64,000 nucleotides of DNA from JBDRLU01 sp043812795. GTDB taxonomy: Bacteria > Chloroflexota > Dehalococcoidia > Dehalococcoidales > UBA2162. A model generated the notes under the pieces. That model was not told the DNA's origin. It worked only from the letters and a program-made list of their open reading frames with translations, and made no database searches. Where the stretch lies: NCBI GenBank assembly GCA_043812795.1, contig JBDRLU010000017.1, positions 9,820 through 73,819 on the forward strand. The letters run 5' to 3'. Below, in pieces: positions 16,756 to 26,386 of this stretch; position 1 is the stretch's first letter, and every line of letters begins with the position of its first letter. A program made the translations under genes and the position numbers.

Positions 16756-17415
16756 ATGCGAATATTTCTCGATACGGCTAACATCGAGCAAATCAAACAG
16801 GCGGCGGCACTGGGTGTTATCAGTGGCATCACCACCAATCCTACCCTGGTATCCGCCGAAGGCGCCGTCGATTATGAAGCCACCGTTAAGGAAATTTGCT
16901 CGATTATCTCCGGTCCGATTTCAGCCGAGGTGGTGGTGGAAGGGGCGAAGGCGATGATTGAGCAGGCGCGGCAAATTGCCAAGTGGGCGCCCAATATTGT
17001 TATCAAAATCCCGGCCACCGCTGAGGGCCTCGAAGTAACCTCGGCGCTGGCGAAAGAAAATATCAAGGTCAACTTTACTTTGTGCTTTTCCGTCAACCAG
17101 GCCCTGCTTGGGGCGCGGGCCGGTGCGGCTTATGTCAGCCCCTTTGTCGGCCGGCTGGATGATATCGGGCACGATGGCATTGCCCTGGTGAAGGATGTGG
17201 TGGAAGTCTATAAGAATTACGAATTACCTACTCAGGTGATTGCCGCCAGTATCCGCCATCCCCTGCATTGTGTTGCTGCGGCTAAAGCCGGAGCGCATAT
17301 TGCTACCGTCCCTTACGCGGTCTTGATGCAGATGATTCGTCACCCGCTTACTGATATCGGCGTGAGCCGCTTCCTGGCCGACTGGCAGCGGGTGGCACCA
17401 CAAATCAAGAAATAA
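16756..17415 (+). CDS. fsa: Transaldolase / fructose-6-phosphate aldolase (TalC/FSA type)
   Basis: 219 residues from the ATG at 16756, which follows a GAGAGGGAGAG site; upstream codons in frame belong to pyrG. FLDTANIEQIK, SGITTNPTLVS and the Schiff-base Lys in IVIKIPATAEGL identify the short TalC/FSA family of TIM-barrel aldolases, which act in the pentose phosphate pathway or cleave fructose 6-phosphate. Middle gene of the pyrG operon. Confidence 0.93.
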   Translation: MRIFLDTANIEQIKQAAALGVISGITTNPTLVSAEGAVDYEATVKEICSIISGPISAEVVVEGAKAMIEQARQIAKWAPNIVIKIPATAEGLEVTSALAKENIKVNFTLCFSVNQALLGARAGAAYVSPFVGRLDDIGHDGIALVKDVVEVYKNYELPTQVIAASIRHPLHCVAAAKAGAHIATVPYAVLMQMIRHPLTDIGVSRFLADWQRVAPQIKK

Positions 17416-17429
17416 AACAGGAGACAAAC

Positions 17430-18692
17430 ATGGACATCAGTCAACTCGAACCCAAATCTATGGAGGAGCTGCTCGACCTGGCCAAGGAACTGGGCATTGC
17501 CAATCATACTGAGCTCAGCAAGCAGGACCTCATGGTACGCTTACTCCAGGCTTATACCGAACAAGAGGGCAACACTTTTTGCAGTGGCGTCCTCGATATC
17601 ATGAGTGACGGCTATGGATTCCTCAGGAATGGCACTTTGCTCCCCAGCGCCAGTGATGTTTATGTGTCTCAATCTCAGATACGCCGCTTCGGCCTGCGTA
17701 ATGGTGATATGGTAGTCGGCCAGGGGCGACCGGCCCGGCCGGGTGAGAAATATTTCAGCCTGCTCCGCATTGAGCTGGTGAATGATATAAATCCGGAACT
17801 GGCCAAGGACCGCCCCTACTTTAACTCGCTTACCCCGGTGTTTCCCGACAAACTGGTTAACCTGGAACATACGCCCGGCGACTTAGCGACCCGTCTGATT
17901 AATCTCATCGCTCCGGTGGGGCGAGGACAGCGCGGCTTGATTGTTTCGCCGCCCAAAGCCGGCAAGACTATACTCCTCAAGTCCATCGCCAGCGCCGTAA
18001 CAGCTAATTACGCCGATATTCACATTATGGTCTGCCTCATCGGCGAGCGGCCGGAAGAGGTCACTGACATCCGGCGTTCGGTCAAGGGCGAGGTTATCGG
18101 GGCGACCTTTGACCAGCCAGTGGAAGACCAGACGCGGGTGGCTGACCTGGCTCTGGAGAGAGCCAAGCACCTCGTCGAAAGTGGTAAGGACGTGTTCCTT
18201 TTGCTCGATGGTATTACCCGCCTTACCCGGGCTTATAACCTGGCTACACCATCCAGTGGCCGTACCCTTTCCGGTGGTATCGACCCGGCGGCCCTTTATC
18301 CGGCCAAGCATTTCTTTGGCGCCGCTCGTAATACGGTGGAGGGTGGGAGCCTGACCATCCTGGCTACCTGTCTGGTGGATACTGGTAGTCGTATGGACGA
18401 CCTTATCTATGAAGAATTCAAGGGTACCGGCAATATGGAAGTCCACCTCGACCGGCGATTGGCGGAACGGCGCATCTTCCCGGCTATCGATGTTGAGCGT
18501 AGCGGCACGAGACGGGAAGAACTATTACTGGGTGAAGAGACACTGAGCAAGGCGTGGCTGCTGCGGCGCATGGTCTCGATGATTTCCTCCGATTCAGCCA
18601 ACTTCGCCGAAGCGGCGGAACGAGTCCTCGACCGCATGAGAAAGACCAAGACCAACGTCGAATTTCTGGCGACATTGAACCGGGAGATGTAA
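17430..18692 (+). CDS. rho: Transcription termination factor Rho
   Basis: 420 residues, complete. The Rho N-terminal helical domain (residues 5-45) is followed by the cold-shock RNA-binding domain (GVLDIMSDGYGFLR), Walker A P-P-K-A-G-K-T-I near residue 175, Walker B D-V-F-L-L-L-D and the Q/R loops. Rho is a hexameric RNA helicase that releases RNA polymerase. Convergent with the lipoprotein gene; only 6 bases separate the stops. Confidence 0.97.
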   Translation: MDISQLEPKSMEELLDLAKELGIANHTELSKQDLMVRLLQAYTEQEGNTFCSGVLDIMSDGYGFLRNGTLLPSASDVYVSQSQIRRFGLRNGDMVVGQGRPARPGEKYFSLLRIELVNDINPELAKDRPYFNSLTPVFPDKLVNLEHTPGDLATRLINLIAPVGRGQRGLIVSPPKAGKTILLKSIASAVTANYADIHIMVCLIGERPEEVTDIRRSVKGEVIGATFDQPVEDQTRVADLALERAKHLVESGKDVFLLLDGITRLTRAYNLATPSSGRTLSGGIDPAALYPAKHFFGAARNTVEGGSLTILATCLVDTGSRMDDLIYEEFKGTGNMEVHLDRRLAERRIFPAIDVERSGTRREELLLGEETLSKAWLLRRMVSMISSDSANFAEAAERVLDRMRKTKTNVEFLATLNREM

Positions 18693-18698
18693 CCAGGA

Positions 18699-19826
18699 CT
18701 AATTGAGAAACTTGAAAGTGTTTAATATGTGGTCAAATTCAGCTTCAGCCACGCTTTCTGGCGTAGTAGAAGCTACATTCATGTAAATACTCCAAGTCAA
18801 TCCCTTATAATCAAAATATATCACTAACGAGAGGCGCCTGTAAGGTGACCCTGAAGTATAGACAGCCTTTTCGCCTTGTGCGCCAGCTACAGACATACCA
18901 GCACTTTTTATTAAAGTGAAAGTCCCTTGTGGTCCGTGCAACGTCCCATAGATTTTTTTATCTAAAGCAGCCTTTGAGTCTTTATAAAACGTGCCAATCG
19001 GCTCAACGAAGATGATAAGAGAATCTACGCCTGCGTTTGCATCAAGTGGCTTCCGCATAAACTCCAACTCAGTGCGTTTTGACTGGGCATCGTTTCGTAT
19101 ATCTGTATGTAGTAATTCGTAGCTACTCGGATACACCATGGAGAAATGTGCAATACCTTCATCTAAAGAATATTTCGCGTAGCTTTCCGAGGGGACGACC
19201 GCATTTTGTATCTTAAAAGTCTGTAATATTCTTTGAAAATCAGCCTGAGCGGTCAATGAGTTAGACAGATTCGAGTCTATCCTAACCACGACCGTTGACC
19301 TGCCAGTGTCCAAATAAACCTCTCTCACAACAATCGGGGTAGACTCGTAGTTGAACGAATATACAATTATCGTAGCCGGTATTTCTCCCACCGCCGTTGC
19401 AGTATTTTCCTCCAGTTTGAAGTTAGAGACTCTTCTGGAGGAACCAAGAGGCAACCAAGAAAAGTTCCAATTCCGATATTCTTTGAGTTGGGTTTCTAAG
19501 TAAGTCTTAGTGGGTAAACGCCATTGTGCTGAAATATCTAGCCTAATCGCAGTGGTGTCTTTGCCGAATAGCCCCGCTCCTCTCTTATTTACGAAACTTA
19601 AGCTATTTTGGTAAACAAAGTCTATCATGAGGCGTACTCGGTTATTTGTAACGGTATCTTCTTCGTAATAACGAGGATATTTAAAAGTAATATTTGAAGA
19701 ACCGATGAGGCCGGAGAAGGTTTTATATCCTGGGTCGAACATGGTTGTGCAGGAGGCTGAAGCTAATGAGGATATTATCAGCGCGTATGCCACCAACGGC
19801 CGCAAAGCCCTACCTTTCAACACCAC
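18699..19826 (-). CDS. Hypothetical lipoprotein
   Basis: 375 residues with a GTG start 4 bases after AGGAGG (a second GTG follows). A signal peptide (residues about 8-25) ends in the lipobox S-A-S-C, so the mature protein would be anchored at the membrane surface. The rest reads as two similar beta-rich halves (each with ...V..F..IL.TFK: F-Q-R-I-L-Q-T-F-K and F-D-H-I-L-N-T-F-K), suggesting an internal duplication of a PsbP/MOG1-like fold. Function unknown. Base composition is AT-richer than rho and uvrC on either side, so it may be a later insertion. Confidence 0.75.
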   Translation of the reverse strand: MVLKGRALRPLVAYALIISSLASASCTTMFDPGYKTFSGLIGSSNITFKYPRYYEEDTVTNNRVRLMIDFVYQNSLSFVNKRGAGLFGKDTTAIRLDISAQWRLPTKTYLETQLKEYRNWNFSWLPLGSSRRVSNFKLEENTATAVGEIPATIIVYSFNYESTPIVVREVYLDTGRSTVVVRIDSNLSNSLTAQADFQRILQTFKIQNAVVPSESYAKYSLDEGIAHFSMVYPSSYELLHTDIRNDAQSKRTELEFMRKPLDANAGVDSLIIFVEPIGTFYKDSKAALDKKIYGTLHGPQGTFTLIKSAGMSVAGAQGEKAVYTSGSPYRRLSLVIYFDYKGLTWSIYMNVASTTPESVAEAEFDHILNTFKFLN

Positions 19827-19896
19827 TCGTCCTCCTATTGAACCGAGTTTAATCTAGTGTTGTATCGTCAAATTGTCAATAGCTAAGTTCGCCTTT

Positions 19897-19925
19897 TTGT
19901 CCCTCGCTACCGCCTGTGCTACAAT
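19897..19925 (+). promoter_or_regulatory. Predicted promoter of uvrC
   Basis: TTGTCC (19897-19902), 17-base spacer, TACAAT (19920-19925). The predicted RNA start (about 19932) leaves a leader of only about 10 bases before ATG 19943. The same TTGTCC -35 occurs before smpB. Confidence 0.5.
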
Positions 19926-19942
19926 TTTATGTGGAGACCAAC

Positions 19943-21775
19943 ATGACCAGCGAGCTTATCGGTAAACAGCTCAAGCAGTTACCCGCCAGCCCGGGTGTCT
20001 ATCTGATGAAAGACGCCGGGGGAACTATTCTCTACGTGGGCAAAGCGGCAAGCCTGCACCACCGCGTCCGGTCGTATTTTGCCAGTCCAGCCCGGCTGAC
20101 GACAAAAATAGAGCGCATGGTCGCACGGGTTAACGACATTGATTTCTTCGTTACGGGAACGGAACAGGAAGCCCTTATTCTTGAGTGCACTCTTATCAAG
20201 CGGTACCGCCCCCGCTATAACGTCCGGCTTAAAGATGATAAGGCTTTCCCGTATCTTAAGATAGACCTCAATGAGGACTGGCCGAGGCTGCATATTACCC
20301 GGCGCCTGGAACAGGATGGGGCTCACTATTTCGGCCCATTCGCCAGCGCCAAGTCGGTAAGGCGTACCATGAAATTATTAAAGGGGATTTTCCCTTATCG
20401 TTCCTGTTCTAAGGTTATCACCGGCAACGACCCGCGTCCCTGCCTCGATTATTACATTCACCGCTGCCTCGGCCCCTGTATCGGTGCCGTCAGCAAGCCG
20501 AAGTACGATGAGGTGATAAAGCAGGTCGTCCTTTTCCTCGAAGGTAAACAGGAAGAAGTAGTCCGCAAGCTGGACAGAGAAATGAAGCAAGCGTCTGAAG
20601 CTTTGGATTTTGAAAAGGCGGCTTTGCTCCGTGACCAGATCCAGGCCATCGACCGGGTTATTGAGGGGCAGCGGATTGCCGGCACCGTGAAAGGCGAGCA
20701 GGATGTTATCGCCTTCGCCACCGAGCGCGACCAGGCTTACGTCCAGGTCTTTTTCATCCGAAATAGTAAGCTGATTGGTCGGGAGAGTTTTGTCTTACAG
20801 GGGACTAATTCGGAAGAGCCGGACCGGATTATGTCCAGCTTTATTAAGCAGTTCTATGGCTCGGCGCCATATATCCCCCCGCTGATTTTGCTCCAGCACC
20901 CCGTAGAAGATAAGGCAGTTATCGAGAGCTGGCTGCAAAATAAGCGGGGTAGCCGGGTTGCGCTCGAGGTGCCGGGCCGGGGTAAGAAAAAACAACTGGT
21001 GGACATTGTTGTCCGGAATGCGGAACAGGGGTTACAGCAACTTCAGCTTAAACAGCCGGCTGCCCATTCTAGTGCTACTGATGCTCTCGCTGAAATCGAA
21101 AAGGAACTACATCTGCCGAATATTCCGCTACGCATTGAGGGCTACGACATCTCTAATATTCAAGGCCGGGCGGCGGTCGGCAGCATGGTTGTTTTTGAGA
21201 ACGGACAACCTAAGCCTGCCCATTACCGCCGTTTCCGCATCAAAACGGTGGTCGGGGCCGATGATTATGCCATGATGCAGGAAGTACTCCGGCGGCGCTT
21301 CGCCCGAAGCAATCTCCCGACCGGTGCGTCAGCGACCAATACCTGGGCGATGTTACCTGATTTGGTGCTGATTGATGGTGGCAAAGGACAACTTGGTGCG
21401 GCCAGAGAAGCCATGGCCGAAGCCGGCGTCGGTTCTGTGCCGGTAGCCGCCCTGGCGAAAGAAGAGGAAGCCCTTTTTATTCCCCGGCAGAGTGAGCCGG
21501 TTCTCCTCCCCGGTAATTCCCCCGGCCGGCAATTACTCCAGCACCTCAGAGATGAAGCCCATCGTTTTGCTCTGGGGTATCATCGGAAAGTCCGCCAGCG
21601 GGAAGCCTTTACCTCGGCGCTGGATAATATCCCCGGTATCGGCCCCAAGCGCAAGCGTGTCTTGCTACGTAAGTTCGGCTCGGTAGTGGCGATTCGAGCG
21701 GCTTCCGTTGCCGAACTGGCGGCTACCGCTGGCATTACCGAGGGCCTGGCCCGAAAAATCAAAGAACAACTGTAA
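19943..21775 (+). CDS. uvrC: Excinuclease ABC subunit C
   Basis: 610 residues from the ATG at 19943, preceded by GTGGAGA; nine upstream in-frame codons overlap the predicted promoter and are excluded. GIY-YIG nuclease (GVYLMKDAGGTILYVGK), cysteine cluster (C-S-K...C-L-D-Y-Y-I-H-R-C-L-G-P-C-I-G), UVR domain, RNase H-like 5' nuclease (IEGYDISN, VLIDGGKGQL) and C-terminal helix-hairpin-helix (IPGIGPKR) are all in order. UvrC makes both incisions in nucleotide excision repair. Confidence 0.97.
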   Translation: MTSELIGKQLKQLPASPGVYLMKDAGGTILYVGKAASLHHRVRSYFASPARLTTKIERMVARVNDIDFFVTGTEQEALILECTLIKRYRPRYNVRLKDDKAFPYLKIDLNEDWPRLHITRRLEQDGAHYFGPFASAKSVRRTMKLLKGIFPYRSCSKVITGNDPRPCLDYYIHRCLGPCIGAVSKPKYDEVIKQVVLFLEGKQEEVVRKLDREMKQASEALDFEKAALLRDQIQAIDRVIEGQRIAGTVKGEQDVIAFATERDQAYVQVFFIRNSKLIGRESFVLQGTNSEEPDRIMSSFIKQFYGSAPYIPPLILLQHPVEDKAVIESWLQNKRGSRVALEVPGRGKKKQLVDIVVRNAEQGLQQLQLKQPAAHSSATDALAEIEKELHLPNIPLRIEGYDISNIQGRAAVGSMVVFENGQPKPAHYRRFRIKTVVGADDYAMMQEVLRRRFARSNLPTGASATNTWAMLPDLVLIDGGKGQLGAAREAMAEAGVGSVPVAALAKEEEALFIPRQSEPVLLPGNSPGRQLLQHLRDEAHRFALGYHRKVRQREAFTSALDNIPGIGPKRKRVLLRKFGSVVAIRAASVAELAATAGITEGLARKIKEQL

Positions 21776-21784
21776 AGGATAGTT

Positions 21785-21905
21785 GGCAGCCCGTTCGCCC
21801 TGAGCCTGTCGAAGGGTGTCGTCGTCTCAATTTTTAGACCGCTCATGGTATCCTTCGGCAAGCTTTGGACAGGCTAGTAGCTCACCACGAGCGGCTCCAT
21901 AAACG
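21785..21905. repeat. Dispersed inverted repeat, family B, long copy
   Basis: Starts with CCGTTCGCCCTGAGCCTGTC then GAAGGG, and ends with a mirrored CCTTCGGCAAGC...GGACAGGC...CACCACGAGCGG part. The 300-base gap 21776-22084 contains this and nothing else I can support. Confidence 0.7.
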
Positions 21906-22084
21906 CTTTTCAACCAGCCTCTTAAGGCAGGTGATTTGGCTGTAAACTCTTTTTGTCTTCTCCGGGGTTGATAGTTCTTCGTGACCAGGCGGGCAAAAAA
22001 ATTAATGCAATTTTAACGCTATTTTTATGCGGGTAGTAATTGTGCACCTCTAAACTGAAGATGAGAAGAACAGGAGAGCGCACA

Positions 22085-22282
22085 GTGATTAAAACCATTA
22101 TCCGGTTTCGCAATAATATGGTGATGGTCTTTGACGAAGAAGGAGAGCAGCTTCGCCAATACCAGGGTCGTTATGAGGAAGTTAAGGAACATATCTTACA
22201 AGACGCTACCGACGAGGCGGTGTTTGCCCATGGTTTCACCGAGACCGGCGACCTGCTGACCGTCTCCAGAGAGCAATGGTAA
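22085..22282 (+). CDS. Small conserved-looking hypothetical protein
   Basis: 65 residues from GTG 22085, with AGGAG at 22072-22076 at good spacing. Composition is acidic with a beta-like start (I-K-T-I-I-R-F-R-N-N-M-V-M-V-F-D) followed by a helix. No family recognised. An intrinsic terminator follows at once, which supports it being a real single-gene unit. Confidence 0.6.
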   Translation: MIKTIIRFRNNMVMVFDEEGEQLRQYQGRYEEVKEHILQDATDEAVFAHGFTETGDLLTVSREQW

Positions 22283-22292
22283 GTGCTTTTAT

Positions 22293-22318
22293 CAGCGGGG
22301 TCTCATCCCGCTGGTTTT
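22293..22318 (+). terminator. Intrinsic terminator
   Basis: Stem CAGCGGG (22293-22299) with CCCGCTG (22307-22313), 7-base loop, then GTTTTCC. Confidence 0.7.
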
Positions 22319-22453
22319 CCTCATTATTTCCATGTTTAATCACTCAAACATATCCTTGTTAGTTTTCCTTCCCAGTCACTCTAATGGCTTGAATTCAGTA
22401 ATAATAGAGTATAAAGTCTTACTTAAGATAGTTGCGTGAGTAGCGGAGGGAAC

Positions 22454-23281
22454 ATGAATAAGCTCTTATTTGGTACCGGCGGCACGCCTCACAGCAGCCG
22501 GACCGGGTCCACTGTAGATGGAATCAAACGGGTGGCCGAGTTGGGGTTGGGGTGTATGGAAATCGAGTTCGTTCAGGGGGTGAGGATGGGCGAGGCGAGC
22601 GCCCGGGAAGTAGCCAGGACTGCTGCCGGTGCCGGTATCAGCTTATCGGCCCATGCCCCCTACTACATCAATTTCAATGCTCATGAGCCGGAAAAGATAA
22701 AGGCAAGTCAGGCCAGGTTGTTGCAGACGGCCCGCATCGGCGCGTTATGTGGCGCCCGAAGCGTAGTAGTGCACACCGCTTTTTATCTTGGCGACCCGCC
22801 GGAAAAAACTTATCAAACCGTAAAGCAATACCTGGCGGAGACTCTGGAGCAATTGCGGCAGGAAAATAATCCGGTGGTAATCCGTCCCGAGTTGATGGGC
22901 AAACCGACCCAGTTCGGCGCCCCGGATGAGCTCTTCCGCTTAGCCACCGAGCTTTCCGGCGTGGCTCCCTGTTTTGATTGCGCCCACTGGCACGCCCGCA
23001 CCGGTAAGTTTAACTCTTACCGGGAATTTACTGACTTCCTGGGTCAGATTGAGCAGAAATTGGGTCGAGCGGCTCTCGAGGACATGCACATCCATTTTTC
23101 AGGCATCATCTATGGTAAGAAAGGCGAAGTCAAACATATCGATCTGAAAGAATCCGATTTAAAGTACGTGGAGCTGCTGAGAGCGTTACGGGACTACCGG
23201 GTTGCCGGTCTGGTTATCTGTGAAAGTCCCAACCTCGAAGAGGACGCGTTGCTTTTGCAAGAGACCTATAATAGCTTTTAG
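22454..23281 (+). CDS. Endonuclease IV-like / xylose isomerase-like TIM-barrel protein
   Basis: 275 residues from ATG 22454, which has GGAGG at 22445-22449; the GTG at 22436 is less likely. An AP endonuclease family 2 barrel is read from LFGTGGTPHSS, I-S-L-S-A-H-A-P-Y-Y-I-N, S-V-V-V-H-T-A-F, V-I-R-P-E-L-M-G, C-F-D-C-A-H-W-H-A-R and M-H-I-H-F-S-G-I, i.e. the set of His/Glu/Asp metal ligands of Nfo. Endonuclease IV cuts DNA at abasic sites. The remaining family members act on sugars, but the SAHAPYYIN motif favours the nuclease type. It ends just before the ftsH promoter. Confidence 0.82.
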   Translation: MNKLLFGTGGTPHSSRTGSTVDGIKRVAELGLGCMEIEFVQGVRMGEASAREVARTAAGAGISLSAHAPYYINFNAHEPEKIKASQARLLQTARIGALCGARSVVVHTAFYLGDPPEKTYQTVKQYLAETLEQLRQENNPVVIRPELMGKPTQFGAPDELFRLATELSGVAPCFDCAHWHARTGKFNSYREFTDFLGQIEQKLGRAALEDMHIHFSGIIYGKKGEVKHIDLKESDLKYVELLRALRDYRVAGLVICESPNLEEDALLLQETYNSF

Positions 23282-23303
23282 ATGGCAGACAATTCGTTCT
23301 GAT

Positions 23304-23332
23304 TTCACTATCGGCGGCTCTTCTGTTATAAT
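23304..23332 (+). promoter_or_regulatory. Predicted promoter of ftsH
   Basis: TTCACT (23304-23309), 17-base spacer, TATAAT (23327-23332); the ftsH ribosome site AAGAAGGA lies at 23358-23365. Confidence 0.65.
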
Positions 23333-23369
23333 AGTCTTTGGTATTTCGTTTCTTTATAAGAAGGACAAC

Positions 23370-25307
23370 ATGGCAGCACCGAGTTGGAAACATAGTGGCT
23401 TTGTTTACTTGGCCATTCTCTTGGCGGGGATAGCGCTGGCGACGATTATTTTCTCTTCGCCGGCCAAACCAGCCCAGATACCCTTGAGTGAGGCTATCTC
23501 GCTATCGGCCGACCACAAGATAGAAAAAATAGTGGTCGATGGCAACTGGATGAATATCACTACGGTCGACGGTAGGGAAATAAAGAGCTACAAGGGTGAT
23601 AATAGTATATTTGAAATAAAGGGGCTCGATCTTACTGGCGTCGATCTTGATATCAAGCCCGGCGGCATTGATTGGGGTAGCCTGCTCATCGGCTTCCTGC
23701 CGCTGGTCTTATTCGGTATTTTGCTCTTTGTTCTGGTTATTCGTGCCCGGGGGGCTAACAATCAAGCCCTCGGCTTCGGTCGCAGCCGGGCCCGGCTTTT
23801 TCCACCCTCGAAACCGACCGTGACCTTTAATGATGTTGCCGGCGTGGATGAAGCCAAGCAGGAACTCCAGGAAGTCGTCGATTTCCTCAAAACGAGAGAG
23901 CGCTTTCAGAGCCTTGGCGCCCGCATTCCTCGTGGCGTGTTACTCGTCGGTCCGCCGGGTACGGGCAAGACCTTACTTGCCAAGGCTGTGGCTGGCGAGG
24001 CCGGCGTCCCCTTCTTTTCGATTAGCGGCAGTGAGTTCGTCGAAATGTTTGTCGGTGTGGGCGCCGCCCGCGTGCGTGACCTTTTCGACCAGGCAAAGCG
24101 GCATGCTCCCTGCATCATTTTCGTGGATGAGATTGATGCCGTCGGGCGTCAACGTGGCGCCGGGCTGGGCGGCAGCCATGATGAAAGAGAACAGACACTA
24201 AACCAGATTTTAACCGAGATGGATGGCTTCGATACTAATACCAGCATAATTATTCTGGCGGCGACTAACCGCCCTGATATTCTTGACCCGGCCCTGCTCC
24301 GCCCGGGTCGCTTCGACCGGCGGGTGGTCCTCGACCGACCGGATATTGCCGGCCGGGTGGCCATTCTGAAGGTACACAGTAAAGGTAAGCCGCTCGACGC
24401 GGAGGTCAATCTGGAGGTGCTGGCCAAACAGACGGCGGGTTTCAGCGGTGCCGACCTGGCCAACCTGATGAACGAGGCGGCCATCGTGGCGGCCAGACGC
24501 AATAAGAAAACCGTCGAGATGGTGGACCTCGAAGAGTCTATCGACAAGGTGCAGTATGGACCGGAAAGAAAGAGCCGCCGGATTAGCCCTAAAGAGAAAG
24601 AGATTACCGCCTACCATGAAGCCGGGCATGCGCTGGTTGCGAAAATGCTGCCTGATGCCGACCCCCCACGCAAAATTTCCATCATCCCGCGTGGTTACGG
24701 CGTCGGTGGGTACACCAAGATGCTGGAAGAGGACCGCTCTTACTGGACGCGCTCCAAAATTACCGCGGGTATAACTGTGTTTATGGGTGGCCGTGCTGCC
24801 GAAGAACTGACCTTCAACGAAAAGTCCACAGGCGCTTCCAGCGATATCAAGCAGGCCACCGACTGGGCCCGCCGCATGGTTACTGATTTTGGCATGAGTG
24901 ATAAGCTGGGGCCACGGACTTTTGGCGATAAGCAAGAGCTTATTTTTCTCGGCCGTGAAATCTCCGAGCAGAAGGACTATGGTGATAAAATAGCCGATGT
25001 CATCGATGAAGAGGTCAATGGAATTATTCAGCATGCCCATGACGAGGCTACCCGGATTCTCACCGAGAATAAAGCTAAACTCATCCAGCTTGCACAAACG
25101 CTGTTAGTGAAGGAATCTATTGAGGCTGAAGAGCTGGAAGCGTTATTTAATGAGCCAGTGGTTGCACCGGCCGAAGAAGCTGCGGTGGCGGCTCCAGCAT
25201 CAGCCGAGGTAGCACCGAAGACTAAAGCCGAACCCAAGCCGAAAAAGGAAAAGGCCCCATCGATAATTCCACCAATACCCAAACAGGCCCCGGCAGCATC
25301 TGACTGA
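23370..25307 (+). CDS. ftsH: ATP-dependent zinc metalloprotease FtsH
   Basis: 645 residues from ATG 23370, which follows AAGAAGGA; a longer frame from 23202 overlaps the previous gene and includes the promoter. Two membrane helices (about residues 9-27 and 107-127) flank the extracytoplasmic domain. AAA+ motifs: GPPGTGKT, IIFVDEIDAVG, and the SRH region. Zinc site HEAGH in TAYHEAGHALV. The C-terminal tail of about 50 residues is Ala/Pro/Lys-rich and unusual in composition. FtsH degrades misfolded membrane and regulatory proteins. Convergent with the prenyl synthase. Confidence 0.97.
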   Translation: MAAPSWKHSGFVYLAILLAGIALATIIFSSPAKPAQIPLSEAISLSADHKIEKIVVDGNWMNITTVDGREIKSYKGDNSIFEIKGLDLTGVDLDIKPGGIDWGSLLIGFLPLVLFGILLFVLVIRARGANNQALGFGRSRARLFPPSKPTVTFNDVAGVDEAKQELQEVVDFLKTRERFQSLGARIPRGVLLVGPPGTGKTLLAKAVAGEAGVPFFSISGSEFVEMFVGVGAARVRDLFDQAKRHAPCIIFVDEIDAVGRQRGAGLGGSHDEREQTLNQILTEMDGFDTNTSIIILAATNRPDILDPALLRPGRFDRRVVLDRPDIAGRVAILKVHSKGKPLDAEVNLEVLAKQTAGFSGADLANLMNEAAIVAARRNKKTVEMVDLEESIDKVQYGPERKSRRISPKEKEITAYHEAGHALVAKMLPDADPPRKISIIPRGYGVGGYTKMLEEDRSYWTRSKITAGITVFMGGRAAEELTFNEKSTGASSDIKQATDWARRMVTDFGMSDKLGPRTFGDKQELIFLGREISEQKDYGDKIADVIDEEVNGIIQHAHDEATRILTENKAKLIQLAQTLLVKESIEAEELEALFNEPVVAPAEEAAVAAPASAEVAPKTKAEPKPKKEKAPSIIPPIPKQAPAASD

Positions 25308-25393
25308 AGCTGCAGAGCCAGGAATGGTCGGTTCGAGCGCATCGCCGCATCACAAAAAAGAACCTGTAACGCTGCAGTGGTTGAGAAGGACGG

Positions 25394-26365
25394 CTATTTC
25401 TTTCGCGTCACAATATAGTCGGCCAGGGCAGACAATGATTGACGGCTGGACTTATCCGGTAGCGATTTCAGATGGCGGCAGGCCTTAGCCGTGTAGTCGG
25501 TGGCGGTCTGGTAGCATTCATCAATTATCGACGAGTTACGTACCATTTCGATGGCCTTTTCGATGTGTTTCGGCTGATTACTCCGGCCCTGAAATAGTTT
25601 CTTCACCGGATTATCTTCTTGAGGATAACGTTTCAGCAGCAGCATGGCGGGGAGAGTAAGGGTGCCCTGGGACAGGTCGGAGCCGACCGGTTTGCCCAGT
25701 TGCTCCTCGGTACCGACGAAATCGAGGATATCATCGACAATCTGGAAAGCAATGCCCAGATTGTAGCCATATTCGATGAGAATCTGGATGGACTCCTCCG
25801 GCGCTTGGCTTAGTACCGCACCGGACTCGGTGGACATGGTGAACAGGGCGGCGGTTTTCTGGGCCACTCGCTGCAGGTATTGCTCGTCACCCTGGTCAAG
25901 GTTGAAAGCATAGTAGGCCTGTTGTAACTCGCCGCCGGAAATAGTCTTTAGAGTCAGGGCAAAGAGTTTTATAACCCGGATATTCCGGGTGCTGGCCGTC
26001 AGTGCCCCCGCTTCGGCGAACAGATAATCGCCGAGGAGTATCGCTTTCTCCTCGCCCCATAGTTTATTGATGGTAGGCTGGCTGCGGCGGACGGGAGAGT
26101 GGTCGATGGCATCATCATGCACCAGGGTAGCAGTGTGCATAATCTCAGCCGCCGCTGCCATCGGCAGCAGATAATTGAGGTCGTAGTTATAGAATTTACC
26201 GGAGAGTAGGGTGAGAGCCGGGCGGATGCGCTTACCATAGCTCCGGAAGCTGTATTCAAGGAGCTCAGCTAGGTGAGGTAAATCGACTTTACTGAGTGCC
26301 TTTAGCTTATCCTCTACCTTGACCAGGTCTTCCTGGACCGGCTGGTAAATCGAGCTTAGCTCCAC
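25394..26365 (-). CDS. Polyprenyl diphosphate synthase (trans-isoprenyl, medium/long chain)
   Basis: 323 residues with a GTG start. First Asp-rich motif LVHDDAIDHSPVRR (D-D-A-I-D) and second V-D-D-I-L-D-F, with G-G-E-L-Q-Q before it. These bind Mg-diphosphate and condense IPP onto allylic primers, giving quinone or other polyprenyl chains. Product length cannot be set by eye; small residues before the first Asp-rich motif (T-A-T-L-V-H-D-D) suggest a long chain. Last gene of the rsmI-metG operon, 21 bases after metG. Confidence 0.92.
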   Translation of the reverse strand: MELSSIYQPVQEDLVKVEDKLKALSKVDLPHLAELLEYSFRSYGKRIRPALTLLSGKFYNYDLNYLLPMAAAAEIMHTATLVHDDAIDHSPVRRSQPTINKLWGEEKAILLGDYLFAEAGALTASTRNIRVIKLFALTLKTISGGELQQAYYAFNLDQGDEQYLQRVAQKTAALFTMSTESGAVLSQAPEESIQILIEYGYNLGIAFQIVDDILDFVGTEEQLGKPVGSDLSQGTLTLPAMLLLKRYPQEDNPVKKLFQGRSNQPKHIEKAIEMVRNSSIIDECYQTATDYTAKACRHLKSLPDKSSRQSLSALADYIVTRKK

Positions 26366-26386
26366 GATTTTGCCCTCATTTGTTAT

